NCBI GenBank assembly: GCA_048013815.1
Contig: CM106585.1
Coordinates: 4,402,001 to 4,466,000 of the forward strand
Source of the DNA: Setoptus koraiensis
Lineage: Eukaryota; Arthropoda
Reading direction: 5' to 3'
Length of the DNA: 64,000 nucleotides
Shown: piece after piece, positions 22,335 to 37,300 of the stretch
How the letters are laid out: each line of letters opens with the position of its first letter
Position numbering within the stretch: position 1 is the first letter of the stretch
The notes under the pieces: generated by a model
Database searches by the model: none
Told to the model about the DNA's origin: nothing
The model's input: the letters and a program-made list of their open reading frames with translations, nothing else
Program-made: the position numbers and the translations under genes

Positions 22335-25300
22335 GCTGTTGTCAGTGTTGGCAGCAGTGACACACTGGCCTAGAACCGGCCCGCAACTAGCTAGCATGAT
22401 AAGTTCGAGCTTGCCAGCAAGGTTTGCAGCAAAATCTGCGGTGTGCTTAAGTAAACAAAGCGGTCCGATCAATATTTGTTGGCGCTGTATGGCGCCACAC
22501 ATTACGTAACATTACTACGCAACACTACGTAACATTACTACGAAACATTGCGTAACATTACGCGACAGCGACATAACGAGGCCTAATTCAAATAAAACCA
22601 TATCAAAAGTGCTTGTAATTTTATCATACATGCCGTTGTTTGATGTTGTCGGGAGTCACCTCGTACGTTCAGCTACATTCATACAACATATAACCAAGTT
22701 CATATACATGTACTTGGCGTGTGTACATCAACGGGCACAGATACAATGAAGCCAACGAGATGCCTTGCCGTCTCTGGGCGAATCAGCCCGGCTAACAGTG
22801 TTAGCTGGGCAAGATAAGTGGCACAAGTGGCACGACCATATCTTGTCGTTTACATTGTATTATTATATCATTGTTGCTGTTGTTTCGCTGATGCTTGATA
22901 GTTATGCAAATTTGTCGGACGCTGCTGCTGCTGCATTGTGTGTTTGTGGGCCACTAATGGCTCTTTTCCAAGAAAACAGCTGACAAGATGGTGGCCCAAG
23001 AATGTTTGCGGGGGCACCGCTTGTCAGGCGGGCACAAAAAGTAAAAATGTCGACGCTAGCGCGACACACGGCAAACTGGTGCTTGCTCATTTGCATTATT
23101 GTTTGCAAAGTGCACACACACACACTGTGTATTAACGTGATTATGTCGGTCGCGTCAGGCGCTGCCTCGTTACAACAAATCATATCACTGCTGCCGGCTT
23201 GCGTAATCTTATTTCTGTCTCTTGTTTATCATTGTCCGATCCCGTGGCCAATTTGTTCGATCCGGTTGCGCTGAGCCGCAACAGTGACGACGTCAACAGT
23301 AACGAACGTCAACAGTAACGAACGCCAACAGCAACGAACGCCAACAGCAACGAACGCCAACAGCAACGGACGCCGCCAACAAGAAAAACGACGCCGAGAT
23401 TAGCATCGGCAAGAGTTACGCAACTATTAGAAGCGGTGGCGCGAGGGAGGCCATACGAAAATAATTCTTCCGAGAAAACAACCCGTTGACAGGTAGTTTG
23501 CCAGTCGGTAGATAGGAGGCGCAGCGCAAGTTGACGTTTGGTGTGCGCTACTGGTTCGCGCCAACACACACCAGCCATGCAACAGCAACAGCGCCAGTGT
23601 TTGTGTTTACTGCAACTTTTGTCAGGGGCCCCAGTATGCACGACAGTGGCAGCCATGCACATGTTGTGTGTATATACATGTCACACTGGCTTGCAACGAG
23701 ATATGTGTAGCTCTGTTTACTCGAAGCATAAATATTTGGACAGCGACGTCTTACGTGACAGTGGCGATTTATTTTCGGTGCGCAACACTGGCGACTGACA
23801 GCGACGACACGCAGAGCTTTTCGCTTCGGGCCTCAAATCGCCAGAGAATCGCCTTCGGATCGCGCTCGAATTGCCTTCGGATGGGCCGAGAATCGGCTCC
23901 GAATCGCCGGACAATTGCCAGCCAATTGCCGGTGTCAGGTTCGAAAGGAACGCTGCAGCGGGCCCTGGTTGAGGGTCAAATTGAGGCAATTGATTTATGT
24001 TGGGCACGATATTTTGCGTCGTATCGATTAGAACGGGGCCCAGCTTAACTATGCCAACTTGTCTGGCAACCATTTCGTGTTTGTCCTGTGTTGCTTTGTT
24101 GGGGGGCCCGTGTTGGCACAGGCGGGCGCGCATGTTGTGCATAGTCAACAAAAGTGTCTCTAAAATTGTGTCACTATTATGCTCTAGTTTTTTTTTTCGC
24201 TTTTGTTCGTCATTGTATCGCGCCATGATGGTTGGTTGAAAATTGTTGTTCATTGTTAATCCACTTGGAGTAGAGTGTCGCATGCGCCCGCCAGCTTCTG
24301 CGAAACAATCAATTGAGCCGGCCCCAGTCGATCATGAATCGAGCATAATGATTGACATTTAATCGTGTGCTCCTGTCGCGCCTCTTTTCATTATCATCGT
24401 CTCACGCAAATAACTTTTGAAATGGAGAGGCCGCTGAGTAGGCTGGCGGCCTGTTTTTTTCCTGGAACTGATGCAAATAGAATTAATATCCTGAGTGGGC
24501 TTTGTTGGCACCACAAAAGAAGAATCGCCCGTGACTGTCGGTGGCGGCACAACGTAAACAAGCGCACAATATGATAGGAGCTGGATATTTTATTTTCTTC
24601 GTTCATCATTTTCATCGTTTTTATTTTTAGATAAAGATTGAATCAATTAAATTCGTTCGTTATGCAACTACTCGCAGGCTCGCTGCTAGATTCAGGCTGT
24701 GCATAATAACAAACTGAATATTATTAATAATGTAAAGTTGATTGAAAGGAGAGCCTCGCATCGTTCATTGTTGTGGGCCGATATTTATTGCTTGTTGCAA
24801 TGTGGTGTTGCCACTTTTAATTGTGTCATGTCTACCATGACGACAAAGCCAACAAGACACATACGCTCCATCATAATGGCCCACGCCAAGTATGTGTCGT
24901 CGTCGTCGTCGTCCCCAGGCTGACCCAAGTCATATCAATTGTGACTTGGGCCATCTTTGGCTATTGCTGTTGCACAATGACTGCAACAATAATCGGACAA
25001 GAGAAAGTCATAATCAAGGTCGCCGACAGCTAGCTGTCATTAGCATAAACACAGACGAGTTCAACGGATGCACAATTGATAGATTATAAATTTATCGTAA
25101 CTACATGTCTGTATTGATCAGACTGACAGTTATTTTTATGCCCTGCCGTTATCTCAGTGCTGGCAGACAGTCATTTCGCCGTTATAATGCTCACATTTTT
25201 TTTTTCTGCTAGCTTGCCTAATAGCCTGCACAACAAAGAGATGCATCACCATTACAAGCAAAGTTGAGGCCATCAACAATTTTTTTCTGTAACAATTGCT

Positions 25301-28300
25301 GGCAATATTTCTGGCGCGAGCCATTGTACGGGCACTAATGGAAACGGACCCACTGTATTTGTCTGCAAATTTCATGGGCTATCGGTGCAATGAACTCCCC
25401 ACAACAAATAACTCGGCCATTTCCGTCATCACTTGCGATTGGCCACTGTTTTTGTTGGCTATGTTGCAACCAGCCGGTTATGGCCTCAAGCTATTTGGCT
25501 ACTATCATTTATCGGTTGTATAGGGTCGCAGTTAATTGTGTTCTCGTTCAATTAGATATCGCTGCCATCTATTAATGGTGCTTCGGGCCATGCACCATCG
25601 GTATATCATAACGGCAGCTATCATAGACGGTCAATGGCACGTTGCGATGAGTGCTCGTTACGTTGCGCTTGCTCTCGATCAGGTTGGTGGTGATGCAATT
25701 ATGATTGTGTGCAAGCAAAGAATTCACTGAGTCAAATTGTCGATACAAACTCTTTATTCGTTGCAAATTTTCTATTTAGCGCAAACTTGAACTTGAACCT
25801 CTGGAACGGATGATTTCCGAAAGAAAAGCCAATTAGAATTGATTCGATGTAACTGACCAACCGATTTGTTCGTATTATTGGTTTCTATCAATTTGCTTTT
25901 ATCTCTAGTTTCGATCGATCATTTTTTATGTTTTTTCCTTTATGTGCTCATGCTTTCGTTCAGCCCAAGAAAACATATCAAATCCGTTTGACCTTTGCAG
26001 CGGTCGTATCAAGCATGCAAGCAAGTCATGAGACTATTGCATCCTTTTTCTTGATTGAATCAAGTGATAAAAGGAGAGAAAAAGAGGTCTCAAAGTTCAC
26101 GGCAATCTGCTCGCTCCATCGCCCAGTGGTTCTCCGATTAAGCGGATGTCAGAATTTCTGACTCAGAAATCGAATCACTCTGTATGATGATGGGTAATAA
26201 CTTCAGTGTAACTGAAGTAGATACCAACATTTGTCGAAATCCAAAGTGGCCCAAACTTGGTTGATATCTGATAGCCCGATCAATTGATTGACCTAAACTA
26301 CTTAACAAATCCTCTCTGATTGAATCTTAATATGCGGTGTGATCAGCACAAGTTCAGAGCAAGCCCTAGATCGGATGCTTGTAATTAGCCTTTAGTTGGC
26401 ATTATGTTCTCTGTACCGATTGGCGGGTGGGTGGTTGACGCATTGCCTCGAATAAGTCCCAGTTATAATTATCTAACGGGAATGAGGCTCACTCGACAAA
26501 CTTCTTACTCATGCATCGTAACCCATATCAGAAAGGTCCAATTAGCCTATTTTCTGGGAAGCTTCTAATCAAAATCTGCATATTCTATTCAAAGAGGGTC
26601 GGAAATAGGTGAAATTCCTCTATGTTTAAGATGATAGACAACATATTACTTAGGAGTGATTAGGGTCGAGGAAATCGGTCAACCGAACTTCGTTTTCCAG
26701 CCAATCGAAAACTTATGAGAAGACAAAAATTCGGGTCGTTGTTTGCTAGGCAGTTAGGGTGGTGGCTTTAATGGTTTAAACCCGTTGTCCAAAATAACCG
26801 ACACAATGCCCGACTAGGCATAAAGTCCAAGAGAATTTTGGCGCGGCTCAAAATACTTTTTGGAATAGTGAAAATCCATCGAAAAATTTCTAACAAAAAA
26901 ATCTTCAAAAATAGTTAATCCTAGATGGGGCATTCAGTGTGCCGTGCACGGTGATAAATAATGCATCCCCATCTGAGAGGAATGGAAATTTTCGGTTTCT
27001 CTCACTAGTGAGATTGTACTGAGAACATCTCATAGGGTTCGAGTTTCTCTAACTAAATATTCGGTCTACTAAAAAATCACACCACCCGGAAAAATCGTCG
27101 GGGGGGGGGGCGAATAAAACTTGGAAACTCGAGATTGTGTCAAATTTTTGCTAACAAGGTCACCGAGTTCGCGTGGGCGAAACCACTGATATTGCTGACA
27201 CTTAAGATCGTGATTGCGGTAAACTCTAGACTTATGCAAACATAAAAAGTATGTCGAAAAGACAATAATCGGAAGAACAACCAAACCAAAGAAAAATCTG
27301 GGACGAGCCCTGTTCTTCAACCAAACGAGCGTATTTTGATGGAAATAGAGGCGGAAATTCCATGATGATATGACAACACAAGTGGTTACTGCTAACCGTA
27401 TCTACTTTACATTGTTCGCCTCCCATTTCTATCTAGTGTGAATAGATAAATAAACGAAAAGAAAAACTCGAATGATCCGTTTCTTCATTCATGTAGTTTT
27501 GCATGCCTTCAGTATGCGCTGAGCCCATCACGGTGGCTCTTTGTGGATTCTGTGGCTTCTTCCTAGTTCCTTCTCTTGTTCAATAAATAGGAGATGGGCC
27601 GCCCGATGGGAGCGAACTTTGATAAACTAAACTGAATTTCCCTCACGCCGATAGACGCATACGAATGAAGATTAAGCTGCGGCAAGTGTGACACTTTTGT
27701 CGCGCTGCATTAATCGAGGGTCCCCTGTTCGGTCGTAACTACAAAGCTTTATGCGGCCCACTTCCTCTCTATCCTCCGACGCAGCACTATGTGTTAGGTA
27801 TCATTAATTTTGGAATATTCAGTAGATGGCACACAGCTAGATCATGTTGTCATTGAGGTCGATGATGAGCTCAGTTTGCAGCGAGGCGCCGGCAGAGACG
27901 ATCAATGAGCAAAGCGACAGTAGTCGAATAGACAAAGAGATTGATAAAGCTAATAGAAAGCGTTTTTCGATAAGAAGAAGAATTTTCCTGGCAAGACCTT
28001 GGAAGAAGAACAAGTACAAACTGAGGCTGAGAAAGTGCAAGTTATTTAGTTATAGGCTCAGTGCGGCTGACGGGCCATCATCAATTCTCAAGAGGCATCA
28101 TATAGCGGTATCAATAAGCAGTGTCGCCAGAACTAGCAGTAGCTTGGCAAAAAGAGGGAGAGAGGAAGTGAGAGGATATGTGTCACTGTGACAGCGTGTG
28201 TAAGTGCGGCTGTAAGCACTGTCAAGAAGCAGAAAAGTTTGCTGGTTGGCTGGCAAGCTCAGTGGGCCACTCCAAGTGATTAGTTATTAGTTGGCAAGCT

Positions 28301-31300
28301 AGTGAGAGAAAGAGAGTTGCTTGGGATCGGTACTTTGGGGTGCTTTTTTGGATTTTGACCACTTGACAAGTGTGCGTGCATGCAATTGTCAAAATGGACT
28401 TGGAGCCCCAACGGAACAGTGAAGAGCTGTTTACACCAGTATGGACCAGCACGATGCCGATAATTTCAATATTGGCTCTCGCACCAAATTCGGACTCGAC
28501 GTATCTTTGCCGGATAGTTGATGCATAAAGAACTTTGCAAGTGATAGCAGCTTTTGCAGCTAGCGACCCATGTCTAGACCGTTCTCTAGACACCGACTTC
28601 ACACATGGCCAAGTGCAAGTGACTCGGAATGGCCATGCACTCAGGTGTTGTCGAAAGCTACTAATGATAATTTGTCACATTAGCTATACAGGAAGACAAG
28701 TACACACAATAGATCGGCAGTGAATTCAAGTGCCGACTTGAGAGTCACATTCAGACATACACAGCAAGACAGTGCTTTGTGCGGGGTGCTCAGGTAGTTA
28801 CCTGAGATGCGAATTTGTTGGTTGCGACAATCGCCAGCACCAAAACGACAGACTTTTCAGCTGAATAAATAAACGGATTGCAAATTGGCGGTTGATTTAG
28901 GTAAAAAGTTGAAGGCAAACAAATGGAAAGACTCGCAAGTTATTGTTTATAGTGTGCAAGATCTCTGAGGCTGACATTCAAACCGATCCTCTCTCTGGTA
29001 TCTGAAGGTTATTTGGCGCTGCCATTGACATATCTAATAAATTTGCGACGAAAGCTCTGACGCGAATTTGGCAGCTTCAAGTTCGCACAAGGCCCCGGCC
29101 TGACCTCAATCTGGACGCTAATGATGTCATACAGCGCCGAATTATTGCGCTGAAACTAAACAGATTACTCTGATCATTAGTAGCTCGTCGCCCTGACGTA
29201 TCCAGACGCTTTTCTCGTTTCTGACGTCCATCTGAATCAGATGATATCGCGATCCCCCATGTCTGACGTCCGTCTAGACACTATTAATCGGACTTTGTTG
29301 GCATCGGCAAAGAAACAACAAAAAACAGCAAGCAAACAAGCAACAAACAACTGGAAGAAAGGGAACGAATAGATTTTATCAGTGCACCAAAGAAACAAAT
29401 TAAGGATTTCAGCTGAACAGAAAAGCCATAAGCACTAACTGTGTATGAGCGAGCAATTGTTTATCGCGAACATTCCTTTCAACCCGTTTCAATTGCGCCC
29501 CAACCGGCCAGTCTTGCCAGAGAGGCCACCACAAGCTCGTGCCTGCATGTATGCAACCGACTGTAATAGCTTTAGTATTTTGGTTGAAATGAGCCGAAAT
29601 GTAGACGTTGCTGCTCATCTAATCTCCTGTTGACTTACTACCCCTACATTGCGAGAGTTGAAAACAAATTTGCATTTATAATATGAGTGAAAACTCACTC
29701 TATGAATTATCCGGATAATAAGTTGAGTATGCAGTAGCAGTAAGCGATGGATTGAAATGATCTAACTCGCGATGATGTTGCATTTGCGAAGATTTTCATT
29801 GAATTTCGGCTTACAATTGAGCGAGCGCAGCTAGTCGCTCAATATTGATAGTTTTCCTAGATTACACAATTCACTGGAAAGAAAATCATCCAAACATCCG
29901 GAAGATACTTAGAAAAGATTTCTTTTTTGCTTGTGTGTGCTTCTTTGCACCCCTTTGGACATATGTAAACACGATCAACAACAACGCATTGCAACTGCTC
30001 TGATTTGTTTTATTCGTTATCATTTAGCCATTTAGGTATTCAGCCAGATATTTCAATGCCCAACAGGCCTATCTATGGGCAATTTTAGCTAATGTGAGCT
30101 GATGACCAACTTAGTCGACTGTGACATAATTTGCTGCTCGTTGGCCCACAACAAAAAATGTCGGCGGAAACACAAAGCCACAACATTGGAAAGAGTTCTG
30201 CTGCCGGGCACGTACTCAGAGGCGATCCTCGTTGTTACTTTTCTCTTTTCGGCCTTTGATGCACATCTTCTAGCTAATGACAGATGTTTTCGGTTTGGGT
30301 TCAGTGGTGATCACACTTAAAGTCTCGAAATCAATTGGTCGGCCCCACGTTGGTGTACTTGACGAGTTCAAACTAGTTCACAAGTATGCAAAAAACTTTA
30401 GACCCTGCATCAAACTGCATGGCTCTAGATGTAAATTTCGCTCGTGGTTAGACTTTGAAGTTCATCATCAGGCTTGATCGCGCTTTTCGAACAAGCCGAA
30501 CAGCCAACCGACCAAAAGTAGTCAATTTAAACAACTTCGTTTTCTTCGGGCGTTCTCTATACTTTTTCGTGAAACCGAGCGCGCCCCTTGGTGGGCGCCG
30601 AAAATCATAACTGCTCATATCTGCTCTCCCCCTGACATTGCTATCGTTAGATGTGGTCCAAATCACAGTTGATCTTGAACCTGTTCATCTGAGGGCAGGC
30701 ACATCTACTCTTATGTAATATTTGATTTGTGTGCAATAGAGGTATGAGCGGCCCGACAACAGTAGTGGCTGTAACGCGATTACAGTTATGGTTTGCACTA
30801 TAACTGTATTTTCTGTTCGGCTCTCCGATTTTCAAGCAACTTCATCCGATCCAAACTTGCTTGTTAGGCGTTTATCATTAGCCGACCGCTTATGATGATG
30901 GTGTGCCTGTCCATGACAAAAAAGGAGGCTCAATTGCCAATTGCAGCTCGCCAAGAGGCAGGCCGTTGCACTGACTAACGACCTTCAACATTCAATCAGT
31001 TCGGTTCAACTGCCGTTCAAACGTGCTAACGTTTAGTGACATTTCAGTTTCAGTTTTCGGCGTCTGCAATTTTCTTTCTTCAAGTTCATCCGCCCCTCAC
31101 TGGTAGCTGAAAATTCTTTATGGTCCAATTCACATTGTCGCCTCTCGCGTCGTTGCTAAGCTCAATATTGAGATCGAGATATTTTTGTATTGTGATTTGT
31201 GTGAGATACAGACACATTCGACAGATGTAGAAATTTATTGATTTTGAGCAATTGACTGCTGGCTGGCACATCGACCTCGCGCTCACTCTCAGACGACCGT

Positions 31301-34300
31301 ATCCATGCAGCTTTACGGTTGACAGTAAAACAGTGCCGTCGCTAAGCATTAAATTCGGAACAAACGAACAGTGTATAAACCATATATATATATATAAATG
31401 TAATGGTTGGGACATTTAAGTCAACTTTAACTGCGCTCACGCAAAGTCGTGACACATTGACGTAATAGCAGCGGAGGTGATGAAGCAAGCAAGCGACGAG
31501 GCTGCCAACGAAGTTTATATATTGTAATTTGGCTAAATCTTATCTTACTTTCGGTCCATTAGAATTGCTTCGAGCAGTAATCAAGCCGGGGGCCGGCTGA
31601 CTCTGCCGTGCAGATTGTCGCCGTTGTTGTCGTTAGTTACGAGCAACTATTCAGCGTGACCATAAACATGGATATAGCAACTATAATACAGTTTATGTTG
31701 AGCCAACTTTTGCGGCCACGGTCCAACAAATAACCAATAAAATAAAATAAATAAACATTTTATAAACACAGCAAGTCCATTATATTTGTATAATAAACAT
31801 GTCGCAGCAGCAATTCGTCCCAACGGTGCCGACTGTTGTGTCGGACCATCCCATGGGGCCCAACCGAAACCTTTTCGCATCATTCTGTGCGACATCTTGC
31901 ACCATCTGGAATCGCAAACTGCTCGATTGCTTTGATTTTTTCTGATGCACATCTCAAATCTCTATCAGATCGAATATCGTGTTTGGAAATTTTCAGTGTA
32001 TCCAGGTGAAGTTCGCTTTCTCAGATCAACTTGTGTGTACCACAAGTCTGTCAACTATACAAATCTCCACGAGCGAATCGGCGGGCAAAAACTTCCTTGG
32101 AGAACGAAGAAACATGAAGCATTTTCTGCCCGTGCGGCAGCTCGGCTAGCGTCTAGATGGGCATTTCCTTTCTTAATTGCACTATTGTTGCATCGATACA
32201 TAGCAAGAAATCATCAATAATTCATGAGTGGCTAAAATGAGTGCAACGATATGAGACTTGATTGTGTTCGGAAGTTCCGAAAATGAACAATACAGACTAA
32301 TAAAAATGAATAGAAATGAATGAAATTGTAACTTTTGTGGCTTTTTCCTTTCCACTACCGTGAAACACTAACCAGTATACAATAGCGCCCGGAAAACTAA
32401 CGGATAAAGCAGCTATGTGTACATATTGCTATATTAGCTAGCTAACAATTTATTGCGGCAGTTGCTCTAGATTAGACACCTAGAAGCGGAAGAGGAATCA
32501 CTTTATTTGTGTGCGAATGCCGCCCTTACTAAATTTATTTATTGGAGCCCATCCAGGAAAGTTATTCTCAAATGGCAGAAAAAATAACTACTTAAACATA
32601 ACTAAATAATTTCTTTTCAAAGCAAACAGATTGGCAGAGTGAGGCAACAGAGGGATGCGCCCACAGTGCGCTTCATATCCCTTCATATGGCTTTGGTACA
32701 TATCAAATATAACATGGCCAGTATAAAAATTTGCTTGGTAAAAAGGGAACTCTTTATTGGATTTTGTTATGTAAGCAAACACACCCACGCTAATTCGACA
32801 ACGATTTCTGGTTTTTTGGTGGTTTCTTCCATCTTTGTCGTTTATCATTCTTTTCATTGAAAAGAAACACGAATCTGTTACCAAGTTTTGCTCGTTATTT
32901 GTAGTAGTTCCACCTCAGGTCAACACCATTTTGTGTTATGCGCACAATTAATGTCTACTGTTTTGTGAAGAAGCTGTCCACTGAATGAACTCCCACTCTT
33001 CGCATTTTTTTTTGTCATAAATTATGAGAGCAGATTATTATTGGTGAAAATGCTGACCTATAGACCGACTGATATTTCGGGAATGAAATTCGGTTTCTTT
33101 TTTTTTTGTCACAGGAATTCGTTGCATCAATTTTTTCCAGCTTTCCCCATTTTCTCATCATTTTTCTTAGAATTTCAAACATAACGACAGCTCAGTTCAT
33201 CGCTTTACTTCCGCTTCCTTTTCAGCTGTGAAGCAATCAGTCAGGCATTTCAGTTGGAAATGACACTTTTTCTCAGTATTCGAACTCTGTTGGATCGTTC
33301 TGCTCTCGTTCCGACGGGGCCCCTATGTTTCCCTGTTTGAGATCTCGAGACAAACCCACTTGGCACTCAATTGCAAGCCAATATTCGGTGATTTTTGGAA
33401 GCAAAAATAAATCTTCGATGCATCATTGGGTCAAGTGACGAGTTTCTAGGTTTTCGCGAAGGCCGAAATAAGTCACAGTGCAAATCATTTTCACTGTTCA
33501 CTTCTAATGCCATGCAATTAGTCATTCTAACATTTCTGCAGAAATTATCGGAAATAGTTAGAAACTCATTTTCGCGAACTCGTTGCGTTATAATAGAAAG
33601 TTCATTCGTTATTGCCTGCTATTGTTACCTAGGATGTCGATATTTTGCCTCTGACGACTCACGAACTACGCCTCGCAAAAAAGTATTATCGTAGTAGTAT
33701 TTTCGTAATAGTAAATAGTATTTTCGTGCAGCCAAAACGTTAGTTAACCAACGTCAACCATAATCAATAACTGTCACTGAACTAGGTCACGAGCTTTCCG
33801 TCATCGACTGCTGCTCGGCCCAGTGCGATTCCATTGACACTTAGATTCCGAAATGCATCGCACAAGGCAACAAGTGCACTCGGTTTGGAAATTAAAACGA
33901 GTGGATAACGGTGAATTAACTGTGCCACAACTGTCGCATTCAGATCAGGCCTGGGACCAGTCGATTATAGCATTTTCGCACGGCTTGTTCATTATTCACT
34001 TAACGTGGGGGCAAATAAATCACATAGTGGCCATTTGTGCCAGTCAGACGGGGCGGTTTGGGTGTGATTTTGTCAGTTCAATTGTGATACCAGTGAGAAT
34101 CGTATCATGCTGGCAAGTGCAGACTTATGGGTGTTAACTATCGAGCGGAAGTCCGCATTTCCTTATCTCTCGAATGTGCTGTTAATGCTGAGCTAATTAT
34201 GCATCAGGGAACTATGAGATATGAGTACACTGTGCGTGTTTTGTCTAGCTTGTTTGTTTGTTCTAGCTTATAAGTGGAGCCAGGGGCGCCGTAATAAGTC

Positions 34301-37300
34301 ACGTAAATTGATGGAATAATCGCTACTGCTAATTGGCAAACAACTGGAACTAGCAGATTCGCAGTGCCGTCACACAGCGAGTGGTTTGAATTGGCTGCAA
34401 ACAAACGATTGTCAACAAAACACTTCGAGCCGCTTTGCTGCCGCACAACTCAGCTAATACTTTGATTAATTGTCGCTGTTACACCTATCGAGGGCGATGG
34501 GGCCGTTGCGCGCTCAAATTTGTGCCCACGCTTAGGGGTAAATTTGCTGTGTGCGAGTGAGAGAGCTTCGCACCCTCGAAGGACAAACAATCATTTTTTG
34601 CTTCATCATGAGAGCGAACCAACTTGATGAAGACTGTGTGCACTGCATTCATCATGTTTATTTTCTCGTTAAACTGGGCCACTGATTGGCCCCTTTCAGT
34701 GCCTATCCAAGTCGGCGAGGTAGCCCACTGGCGGTTGAGAATGCACATTCGGTGTCGTTACAATACAGCGCCCAATGTTAAAAAACACGCACACATGGTA
34801 TGTTGTGTGAAAAATCTGCGCCCAATGAACTCCGAAAACTGTTTACGTAATTTACGTAACGTAAATTAAGCAAATACTAACACACTGACGCCCACACAAA
34901 TACACACTCAAACTCACAGCGCGTAAAGCTGTTTATTATTATATTGGAAAACTGTTATGTAATCCTTTCTTCCTTCCTAATGCCATCCATAGAACAGGCT
35001 GGATTTGAAGTGTAAACTTTGGAGTGGGCTCTACTGGGCAGTTTGTTTTTCTGGTGAACACCGAAACTAAGCTGTCACGAAAATCTACATGAGGCCACAT
35101 CCAGGCAAACAATTGTAGTTAGATGCGACTATTTGTACAGAGATAGATTAATGCTGCAACGCAAAATTGTCTCATGCTGGCGATCGGTGCAATCCGGATG
35201 CAAGCAAACACGCAACTGGGCCCCAGTGATTTCCGACCAGCCAAATAATGCCCATGGTTGAGCCAATCGCCCGTTGGTCAGTCGATTTCTAGCGACTTGT
35301 TTTGAGCGGCTCATTTCGAGCTGCAAGCACTGTCCGAATGAGTTCCGAGAATCGCACCGAGCAATCGCCTGTCATTAGGACTTCTTCCAATATTGTGTTT
35401 ACCGAAAGGGGCCCGCCAACACTCATAACTTGCTAATATAATGATAATAATTGATTCATCAATCAACATCATCAAACAAAACTGATTTGGCCAATCAAAG
35501 CGACAGGCGGCGCTTTGAACGGATAGGAGCGCTCGTGCGGCAGTGTGGCAGTGGAGTGCTTTTCAGAAGCGTCGGCAAATATCCGCGAGGCCGATTGTCT
35601 TTTCTTTCCCGCCACGGCCACTGCGGTGGCTTCATTCACGGGCGAAACCACCAGAATTGAACTCACACATTTGACCATGTATTTGGCATCAACAGAAAGG
35701 TGCGTTACAGACGCCCGTGGCGAGTATTTTCGCCAAATCAAGTGAACAGATCCCGTGGACAACAGCGCATTCGCTCGTTGCAATTGCACGCGAATTGCCA
35801 GCTCTTTTTCTGCCGTTATTTATCTTTATTATCTTGATTTAGTTGTAATAAACTAGAGCTGCCCACTAAGCCACTGTAGACAGGGCGCGTCACCGAGCAC
35901 GAATAAAGCATCCAGCACGTTACGCCATATGATTCATTGCGTCAAGATTGCTCGCGAAGCTCGATAAGCTCGGCTGGTGGTGCTGAGCCACTAGCGGCAG
36001 CGGTATATCCATTGGCAGCTTTCAAATCCGCGCCACTCGCATCATACTGATAGCTTGGCAATGCGGCCCGCATCTACATCGATTTCGCTCTACATGAGAA
36101 TGCTTCTTATTCGGTGCGCTGTTTGTTGGTCTTGTTGGCCCATCCGATTGTACCTATGCCATCGATGATTTTAATTAGCTCGGGGCTCGTGCCACTATTC
36201 ATCTGTCGGATCTCATCGTTAGAGACGCCAGAAAGTGGGCGACAATGAGCGCGGGGCTTCGGGCCAAAAGTTTGCGCCACTTCGTTTCAGTCAATGTGCG
36301 CCACGATAACACGATTCGGGTATTAAAAATTGATTGAACGGTGCATCATTTTTATCATGGTAGCTGAAATTCAACGGGGCGAACAAGGGTGCACATCAAT
36401 AATAAAATGATGCCGACAATCCTTTGTTTCATGCCCATTGTTTCGATTAGTTGATAATGTCTTTATTCCGTCGAAATCCCATTGACGTGCCGGGCGCATT
36501 TCGAGGAAATGAGGACACTGGCTCGGCATATTTGTCGCGTTTAACCGCAATAATGCCATACATGCCGCAATAATATCTTACTTTACTCCTTCGTTCACTT
36601 TGCGTTCCGTTCAATGCGCCGAGGGCAACATTCAACTTGAATTATTCGAGTGGTTGGCCGGCCCAGGTGAGAGCCAACGACTACTTTTGTTTGCAGCGCC
36701 CAAACAAATCAAATGAGCAGCCAATAATGTTTCAATGAGCAGTGCGCAAGATTATCCGCACTTCAGAGAAATTGCTGCGCTTTTTCCCAGGCAAATTCTT
36801 TCGTTTCGCCCAGAAAATCAGATCTGCCCGACTACTATGTACATTGAAACGAAAGGTTGTTACTTTTTGCCATATAACGAGTGGTCATTGTGCAATTAGT
36901 GCGCTAGGATTACGTGTCAATGTCAATATCAAGCTTGCACTCTCGCAATGGTTGTGTTATTATTTTATCTATTTATTTATTTACATAATAGCGAGCTTTG
37001 TTATTAGGCGAGGAGCATGTAGTAACGAGTTGATAGTTTATAAGATGCTTATTAGCAATTCTCTGCACCTTAGTTGGTTGTAGCTGCACAGTTGGGTGCA
37101 GATATAACTAGCATAAGCTGCCATTTGGTCTGGCTCCAATTAGCCAATTCGACAACATTTACGAAGGGGGGCCTTTCGTGTAATGTATGCGAGTGTGTGT
37201 GTGTGCACCATTAAGTGGGCGACTGATGATTTTCAAATGAGTTTTTCTCGGAAATTCCAAGTCGGAATATACATCTCGCATGGAATGTGTTGGTTGGTGT

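Noticed and set aside
23292-23374. CRISPR-like regular repeats
   Set aside because: The units are directly adjacent with no spacers, in eukaryotic intron DNA. This is a plain minisatellite.
26203-26219. CTTCAGT-GTA-ACTGAAG hairpin as an element terminus
   Set aside because: Only a 7-bp stem, no matching copy or target duplication found. Expected by chance at this length.
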